Below are positions 7,471 to 15,298 of a stretch of DNA of 35,516 nt, in pieces. The translations under genes and the position numbers were made by a program. How positions within the stretch are numbered: position 1 is the first letter of the stretch; each line of letters begins with the position of its first letter. Origin of the DNA: DASYAE01 sp036501535 (GTDB taxonomy: Bacteria; Actinomycetota; Actinomycetes; Streptomycetales; Catenulisporaceae); NCBI GenBank assembly GCA_036501535.1, contig DASYAE010000249.1:1-35516 (forward strand). The letters run 5' to 3'. Below the pieces are notes generated by a model. The model was not told the origin of the DNA, did no database searches, and worked only from the letters and a program-made list of their open reading frames with translations.

Positions 7471-8604
7471 TCAGCCGTCGGAGCGGTCGGAGCCGTCGGG
7501 TCGGCGCCCGGGTGTGCTGGCCCGCAGGACGACCTCGCCCTTGACCCGGCGCTGGCGCGGTGCCATCCCGGCAGTTCCGGTCAGCACCAGGTCCAGGGCG
7601 GATGCGCCGATCTCGGCGAGGGGCAGGCGCACGGTGCTCAGCGCGGGATGGACGTCGCGCAGCGTGGCGATGTCGTCGAACCCGGCCAGGGCGAGATCGT
7701 CCGGCAGCGCCAGGCCCCGCTCGCGGCACGCGGTCATCGCGCCGACCGCCATCACGTCGTTGACGGCGAATACGCATTCGATCCCGTCCGCGTCCCAGAA
7801 TTCGCTGTCCAGCAGCTCATTCATCGCGGCATGGCCGCCGTCGCGGGTGAACTCGCCGCGCACGACCGCCGGCGCCCGCAGCCCGGCCCGAGCGAGCCCG
7901 TCGCGGAAGCCCTCGAGCCGGTCGCGCGCCGTCACCAGCGCGCGCGGCCCGGCCAGCACGCCGAACCGGCTATATCCGCGGCCGGCCAGCTCGGCGGCCA
8001 GCGCGCGGGCGCCGCCCCGGTTCTCCACCACGACCGTGTCGACCGGCAGGAGCTGCTGGCTGATCACGACCGCCCGCCCGCCGCCGGCTTCGAAGGCTGC
8101 GATCTGCTCGGCCAGCGCCCGGAGGATCCGCGCGTCGTCCACCCGGCTGCCGGCCAGGATCACGGCCTGGCCGCGCTGGCCGCGCAGCGCCGCGAGGTAG
8201 TCCAGCTCGCGCTCCGGGCGCCCGTCCGTGCTGCCGACCGTGACGAGCAGCCCGTGCCGCTCGGCCGCGCGCATGACGCCGGCCGCGATCGAGGCGAAGT
8301 AGGGGTCCGCGATGTCGTGCACGACGAGGCCGACGACGTTGGTCCGCCCCCGCGCCGTCGCCTGGGCCTGCGCATTGACCGCGTAGTTGAGGCGGGCGGC
8401 CGCCGCGGTCACGCGCTCGCGCAGATCCTCGCGCACCCGCCGCGTGCCGCCGTTGATCGCCCGCGACGCGGTCGCCACCGACACCCCTGCCTCGCGCGCG
8501 ACATCGGACAGCGTCACGGCACCCGTCGAAGCAGCACCTGTCGAAAGAGGACCGGTTGAGGAGGCCGCCGGGTGCGCGGGCGCCGGCGCGGGCTGGTTGG
8601 CCAT
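7471..8604 (-). CDS. LacI family transcriptional regulator
   Basis: This 377-residue regulator has a LacI DNA-binding helix-turn-helix (VTLSDVAREAGVSVATASRAING) after a flexible Ala/Pro/Thr-rich N-terminus. A hinge follows, then a periplasmic-binding-protein-like sensor domain (NVVGLVVHDIADPYFASIAAG; VFAVNDVMAVGAM; DLALAGFDDI). An upstream ATG at 8625 is in frame. I prefer ATG at 8604, because AAGG lies 8 bases before it. It is encoded on the same strand upstream of the Gfo/Idh operon, with matching operators on both sides, so it probably represses both the operon and itself. The inducer is probably a sugar or sugar acid. Confidence 0.9.
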   Translation of the reverse strand: MANQPAPAPAHPAASSTGPLSTGAASTGAVTLSDVAREAGVSVATASRAINGGTRRVREDLRERVTAAAARLNYAVNAQAQATARGRTNVVGLVVHDIADPYFASIAAGVMRAAERHGLLVTVGSTDGRPERELDYLAALRGQRGQAVILAGSRVDDARILRALAEQIAAFEAGGGRAVVISQQLLPVDTVVVENRGGARALAAELAGRGYSRFGVLAGPRALVTARDRLEGFRDGLARAGLRAPAVVRGEFTRDGGHAAMNELLDSEFWDADGIECVFAVNDVMAVGAMTACRERGLALPDDLALAGFDDIATLRDVHPALSTVRLPLAEIGASALDLVLTGTAGMAPRQRRVKGEVVLRASTPGRRPDGSDRSDG

Positions 8605-8690
8605 TGCGCTCGCCTTACCTTCCATCGTCGGCCGGGCATGGGTTGTGGGACTGTCTCGTTACATCATTGCAGGTAGATGATTGAAATTGC

Positions 8691-8704
8691 GGCAAACGCT
8701 TTCC
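8691..8704 (+). promoter_or_regulatory. LacI-family operator, copy 2
   Basis: GGCAAACGCTTTCC matches copy 1 (read on the minus strand) at 13 of 14 positions. It lies in the 214-base region between the LacI gene and the rightward cysteine-hydrolase gene. It falls inside the 19-base spacer of a possible rightward promoter (TTGAAA at 8681-8686, TAGTCT at 8706-8711). Binding here could regulate lacI, the hydrolase/GlxA pair, or both. A separate small inverted repeat, TCTGT-CTA-ACAGA, lies at 8709-8721. Confidence 0.75.
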
Positions 8705-8818
8705 GTAGTCTGTCTAACAGATACGCGGACCTCATCGCAGCAAACGTGACCGGATCGTTCCGCTGCCGGTCCGGAAGATGTCTGCCGCGCGCCGGCACCC
8801 GCGCCGGAGAATCGGGAC

Positions 8819-9445
8819 ATGACTACCAGAGCGCTTCTCGTCATCGATGTCCAGGAGTCCTTCCGGGCGCGGCCCCTGTGGCACCTGATCTCGGATCCGG
8901 ACATCGCCGTCCCGGTCGGCCGGCTGGTGCGGCACGCCCGCGCGAGCGGCGACCTGGTCGTCTGGGTCCTGCACACCGAGCCGGGCTCCGGCAGCGTGTT
9001 CGATCCGGAGAGCGGCCACGTGCGCCTGCTGCCGGGGCTCGAGCCGCAGCCCGGCGAGCCGCTGCTGCACAAGTCTTCACACAACGCGTTCACCACGACC
9101 AGCCTGCAGCAGCTGCTCACCTCGCGCGGGGCGCGCGAAGTGGCGGTCTGCGGCATCCGCACCGAGCAGTGCTGCGAGACCACCGCGCGCCTCGCCAGCG
9201 ACCTCGGATACCAGGTCACCTTCGTCATCGACGCGACCGCGACCAACCCGATCCCGCACCCGGACGCCCCCGCCGACCTGACTCCGCAGCAGATCCTCGA
9301 CGATCCGCGGACCCTGTCGGCGCAGGCCCTGATCGAGCGCACCCAGTACGCGCTGGCCGGCCGGTTCGCCACGGTCAGCACCGTCGACCAGGTCACTCAG
9401 GCCGCCTTGCAGCCGGCCAACCTCCAGCCGGCACAGGTAGAGTGA
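8819..9445 (+). CDS. Isochorismatase-family cysteine hydrolase
   Basis: This 208-residue protein has the isochorismatase-like hydrolase fold. The catalytic triad of the family is visible: Asp10 in LLVIDVQESF, Lys85 in LLHKSSHNAF, and Cys118 in GIRTEQCCETTAR, spaced like the usual GxxTxxC motif. Relatives hydrolyse isochorismate, nicotinamide, N-carbamoyl compounds or other amides. The substrate cannot be told from sequence. A GGAGA box lies about 11 bases before the ATG. The GlxA-type regulator follows 7 bases after the stop, so the two form an operon. That pairing is common and suggests the hydrolase is the regulator's target. Confidence 0.88.
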   Translation: MTTRALLVIDVQESFRARPLWHLISDPDIAVPVGRLVRHARASGDLVVWVLHTEPGSGSVFDPESGHVRLLPGLEPQPGEPLLHKSSHNAFTTTSLQQLLTSRGAREVAVCGIRTEQCCETTARLASDLGYQVTFVIDATATNPIPHPDAPADLTPQQILDDPRTLSAQALIERTQYALAGRFATVSTVDQVTQAALQPANLQPAQVE

Positions 9446-9452
9446 CCGGATC

Positions 9453-10364
9453 GTGAGGGTCGTCTTCCTGCTCACCCCGAACGTGCACCTGCTGGACCTC
9501 GCCGGCCCCGCGCAGGTGTTCTCCACCGCGCACGATCTGGGCCACGAGTACCTCCTGGACTACGTCGCCGAGCAGGACGAGATCCCGACGGCGCAGGGCG
9601 TCGGCCTGCGCGCCGCGGTCGAATGGCCCGAACTCACCGCGAACGACCTCATCGTCGTGCCGGGGTGGCGCTCGCCGACGCTGGTGGGCTCGCCCCGGCC
9701 CCGACGCGCGACGCTGGAGCGCCTTGCCGTCCATCACGCGCGCGGCGGCACGGTGGCCAGCGTGTGCTCTGGGGCGGACATCCTCGGCCAAGCCCGGCTG
9801 CTCGACGGCCGCCGCTGCACGACCCACCACGACCTGCAGGACGATCTGGCCACCCGCTATCCGCGCGCCTTTGTGCAGCGCGACGTGCTGTATGTGCTCG
9901 ACGGTCGCATCATCACCTCCGCCGGTATCGCCAGCGGCATCGACCTGGCTCTGCATCTGATCGCCACGCACCACGGCCCAGCGGTCGGCGCGCGCGTGGC
10001 GCGGGCCATGGTCGTCTACGCCGGCCGCACCGGCGACGCGTCCCAGGACAGCGTGATGCTCCGGCACCGATGGCACCTGCGCGACGCCGTGCACCGGGCC
10101 CAGGACCGGATCGACACGCACTACACCGAACCGCTGCGCCTGACCGACCTGGCCGGTGCCGCCGGGGTCAGCGAGCGCACCCTGACCCGCCAGTTCGTGC
10201 AGAGCACGGGCCTGACCCCGCTGCGGTACCAGCAGACCCTCCGGGTCGAGCGCGCCGAACACCTCATCAGTCACGGCGCGACCGTCGAGACCGCCGCGCA
10301 CGCCGTCGGGTTCGCCGACGCCCGCATGCTGCGCCGCCTGCGGGCGCGCGGCGTCCTCGAGTGA
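9453..10364 (+). CDS. GlxA-family AraC-type regulator, short C-terminus
   Basis: This 303-residue protein has an N-terminal DJ-1/PfpI-like domain (VVFLLTPNVHLLDLAGPAQVF; VASVCSGADILGQARLLDG) and a C-terminal AraC helix-turn-helix (LTDLAGAAGVSERTLTRQF). The second HTH reaches VGFADARMLRRLR and then stops after ARGVLE. Family members normally continue for about 15 more residues (the F-R-R-x-x-G-x-x-P-x-x-Y-R segment). The protein may therefore be truncated, with weakened DNA binding. The start is GTG at 9453. It forms an operon with the upstream hydrolase. Its stop is only one base from the end of the convergent acetyltransferase gene. Confidence 0.85.
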   Translation: MRVVFLLTPNVHLLDLAGPAQVFSTAHDLGHEYLLDYVAEQDEIPTAQGVGLRAAVEWPELTANDLIVVPGWRSPTLVGSPRPRRATLERLAVHHARGGTVASVCSGADILGQARLLDGRRCTTHHDLQDDLATRYPRAFVQRDVLYVLDGRIITSAGIASGIDLALHLIATHHGPAVGARVARAMVVYAGRTGDASQDSVMLRHRWHLRDAVHRAQDRIDTHYTEPLRLTDLAGAAGVSERTLTRQFVQSTGLTPLRYQQTLRVERAEHLISHGATVETAAHAVGFADARMLRRLRARGVLE

Positions 10365-10365
10365 G

Positions 10366-11310
10366 TCAGCTCCAGGTCATGTTGATCTCGCGGCCGAAGT
10401 TGACGTATTCGGCGCGCCGGAAGGCGTTCGCCATCGGGACGTTGCCGAGGTCTGTGGATGCGCGGATGCGCGGGACGTCCTGCGCGGCGAGGATCCGGGT
10501 GCCCTCGGCGAGGATGTCGTCGATGTAGCCGTTGCCGCGGTGCGCGGGCACGACCGCGATATACGCGATGATCGGGTTGTAGCCGTTGTGGGCCGGGATG
10601 ACGAATCCCACCGGCCGCCCGTCGGGCAACGCGGCGATGCGCCACCAGTCCCGCGGGCTGGTGTAACGCGCGAGTTCGCGCTCGTACTGCCTGGCTGCCG
10701 CCTCGTGGGCGGACATCCGGGTCAGGTCCGCGCGGCCGTGTGCGTCCAGCGTCCCGTCCAGCACCGATGCCATCATGCCGATCAGCTCCTCGGCGTCGCG
10801 AACCGGCCGGAACACCAGGCGTCCGCCGGCTTCGGGAACCGGCGATTCCGCACTCCACTCCAGGCGCAGCCGCTCCACGAAGAGCCGGGCACCCGTGCGT
10901 TCCAGGACCGCCATGCGGTCCTCGACCACGTGTCGGGCCGCCTCGTTCTCGCGCCAGTCCGGCGGGACGAACCGGCTGTACTCGGGCGGACGCGACCCGT
11001 TCGCAAGGCCGGAGGTCATCGCAGCACGCAGGAGCCGCGCCCCGACGTCCACGCGGTCCGCCTCCGCAGCGCCGTCATCGATGTCGACGATGTCCAGCAT
11101 CTGCGGCGCGTCGTTGCCGGGCCGGCTCCACCAGGCGACCCTGGCCGCCAGGCGGTCGCCGCGTAGGGCGACCCACATCCATTCCGGACGCCGGCTGCCG
11201 GCGGCGAGGTCGTCGGCCAGCTCCTCGTTGAGGAGGTACGGCAACCGGGAGAAGAGGGCGAGTTCTTCGCGTCCGGAGATCGGGCGCATGGTCAGATCGT
11301 TCGTCGTCAC
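10366..11310 (-). CDS. GNAT family N-acetyltransferase, two-domain
   Basis: This protein of about 314 residues has two GNAT-like halves. The N-terminal half runs from MRPISGREELALF to the DIDDG segment. The C-terminal half starts at RLVFRPVRDAEEL and contains an acetyl-CoA-binding motif A, VVPAHRGNGYIDDIL, followed by IRASTDLGNVPMANAFRRAEY. The frame stays open back to 11562, but the extra N-terminus is basic, low-complexity shadow. I chose GTG at 11310; ATG at 11289 is possible. Neither start has a strong ribosome-binding site. It probably acetylates a small-molecule or protein amine. The substrate is not predictable. Confidence 0.8.
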   Translation of the reverse strand: MTTNDLTMRPISGREELALFSRLPYLLNEELADDLAAGSRRPEWMWVALRGDRLAARVAWWSRPGNDAPQMLDIVDIDDGAAEADRVDVGARLLRAAMTSGLANGSRPPEYSRFVPPDWRENEAARHVVEDRMAVLERTGARLFVERLRLEWSAESPVPEAGGRLVFRPVRDAEELIGMMASVLDGTLDAHGRADLTRMSAHEAAARQYERELARYTSPRDWWRIAALPDGRPVGFVIPAHNGYNPIIAYIAVVPAHRGNGYIDDILAEGTRILAAQDVPRIRASTDLGNVPMANAFRRAEYVNFGREINMTWS

Positions 11311-11564
11311 GGTCAACGCGTCTACCCGACCGCGGTCCCGTCCGCAATTCCTTTTCGACCGCTCGGCGCAGGGCGCCCCGACGAGTTCTTCGCACGTGGG
11401 GTAGTTGAACCGCGATCTCGTACCGGTCGGCGATCTCCTGCGAAAACCCGGGCAACGCTTTGGCGGCGTGGATGGTCGAACTGGCCGAGCGCCGTAGTCC
11501 CGCGGCGCGCACAGGCCGGTCGGTGCTGGGGCCGGTCGCATGCTGCGATGGGGAAGGATCACGC

Positions 11565-11774
11565 ATGGACGAGCAGCTCGAGGTGCTGCGCTCGCGATTG
11601 GACTCGGTGATGGCGATGCTCGCCGAGCAGCAGGAGGTCAATCGCGTCCTGTGCCGGCTGACCCTGGCCCTGGCCCGATCGCAGGCGGCGGTCCCCGCTG
11701 TGGGCAGAGCGATGCGTGACCTTGAGGCGCTGCGTGCGATAAACAGCGGAAGGACGGCGCTCAACCAGGATTGA
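11565..11774 (+). CDS. Small hypothetical coiled-coil protein, 69 residues
   Basis: The protein starts MDEQLEVLRSRLDSVMAMLA and is almost entirely helical, with heptad-like Leu/Met/Val spacing through residue 60. This suggests a short coiled coil or a partner-binding helix. GGAAGG lies about 8 bases before the ATG at 11565, a good ribosome-binding site. I do not recognise a family. It is transcribed toward a strong terminator at 11808-11848 and is divergent from the acetyltransferase gene. Confidence 0.6.
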   Translation: MDEQLEVLRSRLDSVMAMLAEQQEVNRVLCRLTLALARSQAAVPAVGRAMRDLEALRAINSGRTALNQD

Positions 11775-11807
11775 GGCCGGCTCCGTAGTCAATACCGGGC
11801 ATCGATG

Positions 11808-11848
11808 CCGGCGGGGCGGCACGCGAACCAGCCGTGCCGCCCCGCCGG
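11808..11848. terminator. Strong bidirectional hairpin terminator
   Basis: Bases 11808-11823 pair perfectly with 11833-11848 (16 bp, almost all G/C) around the 9-base loop at 11824-11832. It lies between two convergent genes: the small coiled-coil protein ends at 11774 and the cellulase ends at 11855. It probably terminates both. There is no T-tract, as is usual for high-GC actinomycete terminators. Confidence 0.85.
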
Positions 11849-11854
11849 TCGCCG

Positions 11855-13621
11855 TTAGGGGAGCGCCGCGAGAATCGCCTTGTAGGCGGCGCCGTAGCCG
11901 GTCGCGTCACCGGCGTAGTCGGTGATCAGGACGTTGCTGCAGCCGCCCCAGGCGTCCCAGGTCCACGCGAGGTAGCCGGTGTTCTCGGAGTTGAGCCAGG
12001 TGGTCAGCGGGTCGATGTAGGTGCCGCCGCAGTCGCCCTCGCCCATCTCGCCGACGATCACCGGGACCTTCGCCATGACCGGGGCCACCTCGCTGGTCCA
12101 GCAGGACTGGGTGTTGCAGGTGTTGTTGCTGTACGAGTGCCAGGAGGCGACCAGGGCGTTGTCCGGGTCGGTGGGCTCGTACGTCAGCCAGTCGGTCAGG
12201 TCGTTGGAGTACTCCTCGCCGCCGAGCATCAGGATGTTGCTCGCGCCGGTCGAGCGCACCGCGTTGACCATGGACTGCATGCCGGCCACCGGGTAGCCGA
12301 TGCCGGCGCAGGTCCCGCCGCTGAGCCAGCACTGCCAGCCGCTGGTGGTGTCACCGGTGGCCCGGGAGGCGTAGGGCTCGTTGAAGAGGTCGAAGATGAC
12401 GGAGTTGTTGCCCTTGAACGTGTTGGCGACCGAGGTCCAGAACGGGATGGCCTCGGCGGAGTCGGGCATCGGCTTCTGGCAGGTGGCCTGGGCCGAGGAG
12501 CAGCCGGAGGAGTTGCCGGTGTACAGGCCGTCGGTCCAGTGCAGGTCGAGGATGGCCACGATGCCGTTGGCGTTGAGCAGGTTGACGTAGTTCTTCACGG
12601 CGTTGATGTAGTTGGCGCCGGCGTAGGTGGCGTTGACGTAGGACTCGGCGTTCCAGCAGGCCTCGTTGAGCGGCACGCGCACCGCGGTGACGTGCGTCCA
12701 GCTCTTGATGGCCTGGATGGAGGTCTCGTTGACCGGTCCGTCGAAGAAGCCCCAACCCTGCACGCAGGCGTATTCCGCGCCGGAGCGGTTGACCCCGTGC
12801 AGGATCACCTGAGTGCCGCTGGCGTTCTCGATCTTGTTGCCGGAGACGTGCAGCTGCGGTGCCGGGGTCGCAGCCAGCTCGGTGAGGGTGACCGCGGCCG
12901 AGGTGTATCCGGAGGAGGACGCGGTGAACACGGCTGAACCGGTACTCGCGGTATCCGCGGCGATGCCGACGTTCTGCGCGGAGTTCCAGTTCGTCGGGGT
13001 GAAGGTGAGGGCGGCGCCGGAGCCGACCGTCAGGCCGCTGTCACCGGAGGAGCGGGCGACCGAGACGGTCACGTTGGCGGCGGGCGCCTGCGAGAGCGCG
13101 ACGCCGTAGGTGTCGGTGAAGCCCTGCATCACCGAGTCCGCGGTGGTCGTGGTGACCAGCGAGGGGGTGACGGTGGCGGTCGGGCTGCAGGTCAGGACGG
13201 TCGGCACGGCGTCGCTGGCGCTGAAGGTGCCCTGGAAGCCGAACGAGGTGCTGGAGCCGACCGCGACCGAGCCGTTGTAGCTCGCGTTCGAGGCGGTGAC
13301 GTAGTCGATGCTCTGCACCAGGGTGGTGCTCCAGCTGCTGGTCACCTGCTGGTCGCCGGGGAAGGCGAAGGTGACGGTCCACGCGGTCAGCGCCGTGGTG
13401 CCGGAGTCCGTGACGTTGATGGAGCCGACGAAGCCGTTGCTCCATGCGCTCTGCGTGGTGTAAGTGGCGGTGCAGCCGGCTGCCGCGGAGGCCACGGGCG
13501 CGGTGACCGCGGTGAGCCCGGCGGCGACCAGGGCGGCCGACATCAGCGCGGCGACGCGCCGGCGCGGCCGCGGGCGGCGGGCGCCCGAGGCCGGCGCCGC
13601 GCCGGGGAGGGAGTGGTGCAC
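11855..13621 (-). CDS. Secreted cellulase, CBM2-linker domain-GH5
   Basis: This 588-residue secreted endoglucanase-type enzyme has a signal peptide at residues 1-48: a basic stretch ARRPRPRRRV, then a hydrophobic core, then an A-x-A site in VASAAAG. A CBM2 cellulose-binding module follows at about 49-146, with Trp residues in SAWSNGF, TAWTVTF and SSWSTT. A beta-sandwich-like module is at about 149-250 (LTFTPTNWNSAQNVGIAAD). The GH5 catalytic domain is at about 255-588. The acid/base Glu is about residue 415 in IFDLFNEP and the nucleophile Glu about 525 in VIVGEMGE. Both are present, so it should be active. The start is GTG at 13621, chosen because AAGGAGG lies 9 bases upstream. The longer open frame to 13927 has no such signal. 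Confidence 0.9.
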   Translation of the reverse strand: MHHSLPGAAPASGARRPRPRRRVAALMSAALVAAGLTAVTAPVASAAAGCTATYTTQSAWSNGFVGSINVTDSGTTALTAWTVTFAFPGDQQVTSSWSTTLVQSIDYVTASNASYNGSVAVGSSTSFGFQGTFSASDAVPTVLTCSPTATVTPSLVTTTTADSVMQGFTDTYGVALSQAPAANVTVSVARSSGDSGLTVGSGAALTFTPTNWNSAQNVGIAADTASTGSAVFTASSSGYTSAAVTLTELAATPAPQLHVSGNKIENASGTQVILHGVNRSGAEYACVQGWGFFDGPVNETSIQAIKSWTHVTAVRVPLNEACWNAESYVNATYAGANYINAVKNYVNLLNANGIVAILDLHWTDGLYTGNSSGCSSAQATCQKPMPDSAEAIPFWTSVANTFKGNNSVIFDLFNEPYASRATGDTTSGWQCWLSGGTCAGIGYPVAGMQSMVNAVRSTGASNILMLGGEEYSNDLTDWLTYEPTDPDNALVASWHSYSNNTCNTQSCWTSEVAPVMAKVPVIVGEMGEGDCGGTYIDPLTTWLNSENTGYLAWTWDAWGGCSNVLITDYAGDATGYGAAYKAILAALP

Positions 13622-14123
13622 GCGAATCTGCCTCCTTACCGGAGTGTCCGGGAGAACGTGACCGGCGTCGGCTCTCATGCCCGCGCCGCGCCACGCGGTG
13701 TCGCGTCCGTGACGGTACAAACGGGGATCGGCCGCAGCCAAGCGGGACACGACCGTCGAAACCCGATCGATCGAGGTCAGGGCATTGTTCTCATGAAACA
13801 CCCGTGAAAGCCGCACCCCAGAAGGCGGATCGCGGGTCCCGGGCGGCCGCCCGGCCCGGCCCGTCCGCGCCCTCCCGGCCGTGCCCCGGGAGCGCGGTTC
13901 GAGTGGCACTGATTTGCCGCGGATCACAGGCTACGTAGACGGGTGGCGAGGTAATATGAGTGCCGCTTCCGGCACGACATAGTAAACTGTTGGTGACCGA
14001 CTGTACGCGTTGCGAAGCGGCGGCCTCCCGCGGCGGCTTTCGCTACCGTGGAAGACGGGTCAGAGTCTCCGACTTGTCATCTGCGGATACGTGACGCACG
14101 ACGGGAGTCGAGGGGGACAGCAG
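13622..14123. other. 502-bp divergent intergenic region
   Basis: This region separates the leftward cellulase from the rightward phosphatase and holds no convincing gene. A weak leftward promoter candidate for the cellulase is TTGGCT (13741-13736), 18 bases, TACCGT (13717-13712). A small perfect hairpin, GTGCCG-CTTC-CGGCAC, lies at 13960-13975, just after an AT-rich TAATAT at 13952-13957. No CebR-type 14-bp cellulase operator was seen. Confidence 0.5.
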
Positions 14124-15206
14124 GTGCGGATGCGATTCTCACAGCGGCCGGCGTGGCAGCAGGTTCTGCTGGTGCTGCCGTTCGCCGTGATGGTGCCGAT
14201 CGCCGTCGCCGACCTGGCCACCGGGTCGCGGATTGGACTGCTCGCGCTGTACTCCCTCGGCCCCGCGTTCGCCTCCGTGGCCGGCTCGGCGCGCCGGGCG
14301 CTGGTGGTCGGCGGGCTGGCGCTGGTGCTGTGCGTGCTCTCGTCCCTCTACGACAACATGGAGGGCAGCGCGCGGCAGGCGGCCGCGCTCTCCGCGATCG
14401 TCGGGACGACCGGGGCGGCGCTCCTGGCCGGGGCGGTGCGGCGGCGGGTCGAGCACGAGCTGTCCGATGTGCGGCTGATCGCGCAGACCGCCCAGCGTGT
14501 GCTGCTGCGCCCGGTGCCGACGTTGGCCGGCCCGATGCGGATCGCCGTCTCCTACAGCTCCGCCGCCTCGGCGGCGCGGATCGGGGGCGATCTTTACGAG
14601 GTGGCCTCCGCGCCGCACTCCACCCGGGTGATCATCGGGGACGTGCAGGGCAAGGGCCTCGAGGCGGTCGAGACGGCGGCGCTGGTGGTCGGCGCGTTCC
14701 GGGAGGCCGCGCCGGAGGAGGACAAGCTCGCCGAGGTGGGCCAGCGGCTCGAGCGGGCGCTGAACCGGCGGCTGGAGGGCGAGAAGTTCGTCACCGCCGT
14801 GCTGGCCGAGGTCGACGACGAGCACTGCGTCACCCTGGTGAACTACGGGCATCCCGCGCCGCTGCTGCTCGGCGCCGACGGCTCCATCACGTTCGCCGAG
14901 CCGCTGCAGACCGCCCCGCCGCTCGGCCTCGCCACGCTCGGCCCGGACGGGCCCGTCCCGTACTCGATCTTCCTGCACCCGGGCGACCAGATGCTGCTCT
15001 ATACCGACGGGGTGACCGAGGCGCGCAACCGCGACGGCGACTTCTACCCGCTGGCTGACCGTGTCGGCCTGCTGCGCGATCCCGATCCGGAGAAGGCTCT
15101 GGAGGCCATGCGCCGTGATCTCGAGGCGTACGTGCGCGGCCCGCTGACCGACGACGCCGCGATGCTGCTGCTGCGCTACCGCGATCCGGACGACCGGCAG
15201 TCCTGA
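14124..15206 (+). CDS. Membrane-anchored PP2C/SpoIIE-type serine phosphatase
   Basis: This 360-residue protein has about four N-terminal membrane segments: VLLVLPFAVMVPIAVA, LLALYSLGPAFASVAG, ALVVGGLALVLCVLSSL and AIVGTTGAALLAGAV. A cytoplasmic SpoIIE-like PP2C phosphatase domain follows. Metal-binding motifs are present: GGDLYEV, IGDVQGKGLEAVE, LYTDGVTEARN and TDDAAMLLLR. Such proteins dephosphorylate anti-anti-sigma factors in partner-switching stress or development pathways. No anti-sigma partner is nearby. The start is GTG at 14124, with GAGGGGG 7 bases upstream. An ATG two codons later is the alternative. Confidence 0.88.
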   Translation: MRMRFSQRPAWQQVLLVLPFAVMVPIAVADLATGSRIGLLALYSLGPAFASVAGSARRALVVGGLALVLCVLSSLYDNMEGSARQAAALSAIVGTTGAALLAGAVRRRVEHELSDVRLIAQTAQRVLLRPVPTLAGPMRIAVSYSSAASAARIGGDLYEVASAPHSTRVIIGDVQGKGLEAVETAALVVGAFREAAPEEDKLAEVGQRLERALNRRLEGEKFVTAVLAEVDDEHCVTLVNYGHPAPLLLGADGSITFAEPLQTAPPLGLATLGPDGPVPYSIFLHPGDQMLLYTDGVTEARNRDGDFYPLADRVGLLRDPDPEKALEAMRRDLEAYVRGPLTDDAAMLLLRYRDPDDRQS

Positions 15207-15215
15207 TACACCAGC

Positions 15216-15243
15216 TTGGCGCTTCGTGCAGCTAATGTAGAAT
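15216..15243 (+). promoter_or_regulatory. Predicted paaX-like gene promoter
   Basis: A -35 TTGGCG (15216-15221) is followed after 16 bases by a -10 TAGAAT (15238-15243), preceded by TG. The predicted start is about 49 bases before the PaaX-family ATG. Spacing and the TGTAGARt block match the box operon promoter at 21924-21951. The shared block could also be part of a regulator-binding site. Confidence 0.5.
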
Positions 15244-15298
15244 GAGCTTGCCAGTGGACTGTCGAGGTTGAGTCGAGGTCGAGGGATCGTGCGCGGCC

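Noticed and set aside
15233..15246. GTAGAAT block as a PaaX operator shared with 21919-21969
   Set aside because: It coincides with well-placed -10 hexamers, so promoter identity explains it first. A regulator site remains possible and is reported only as a finding.
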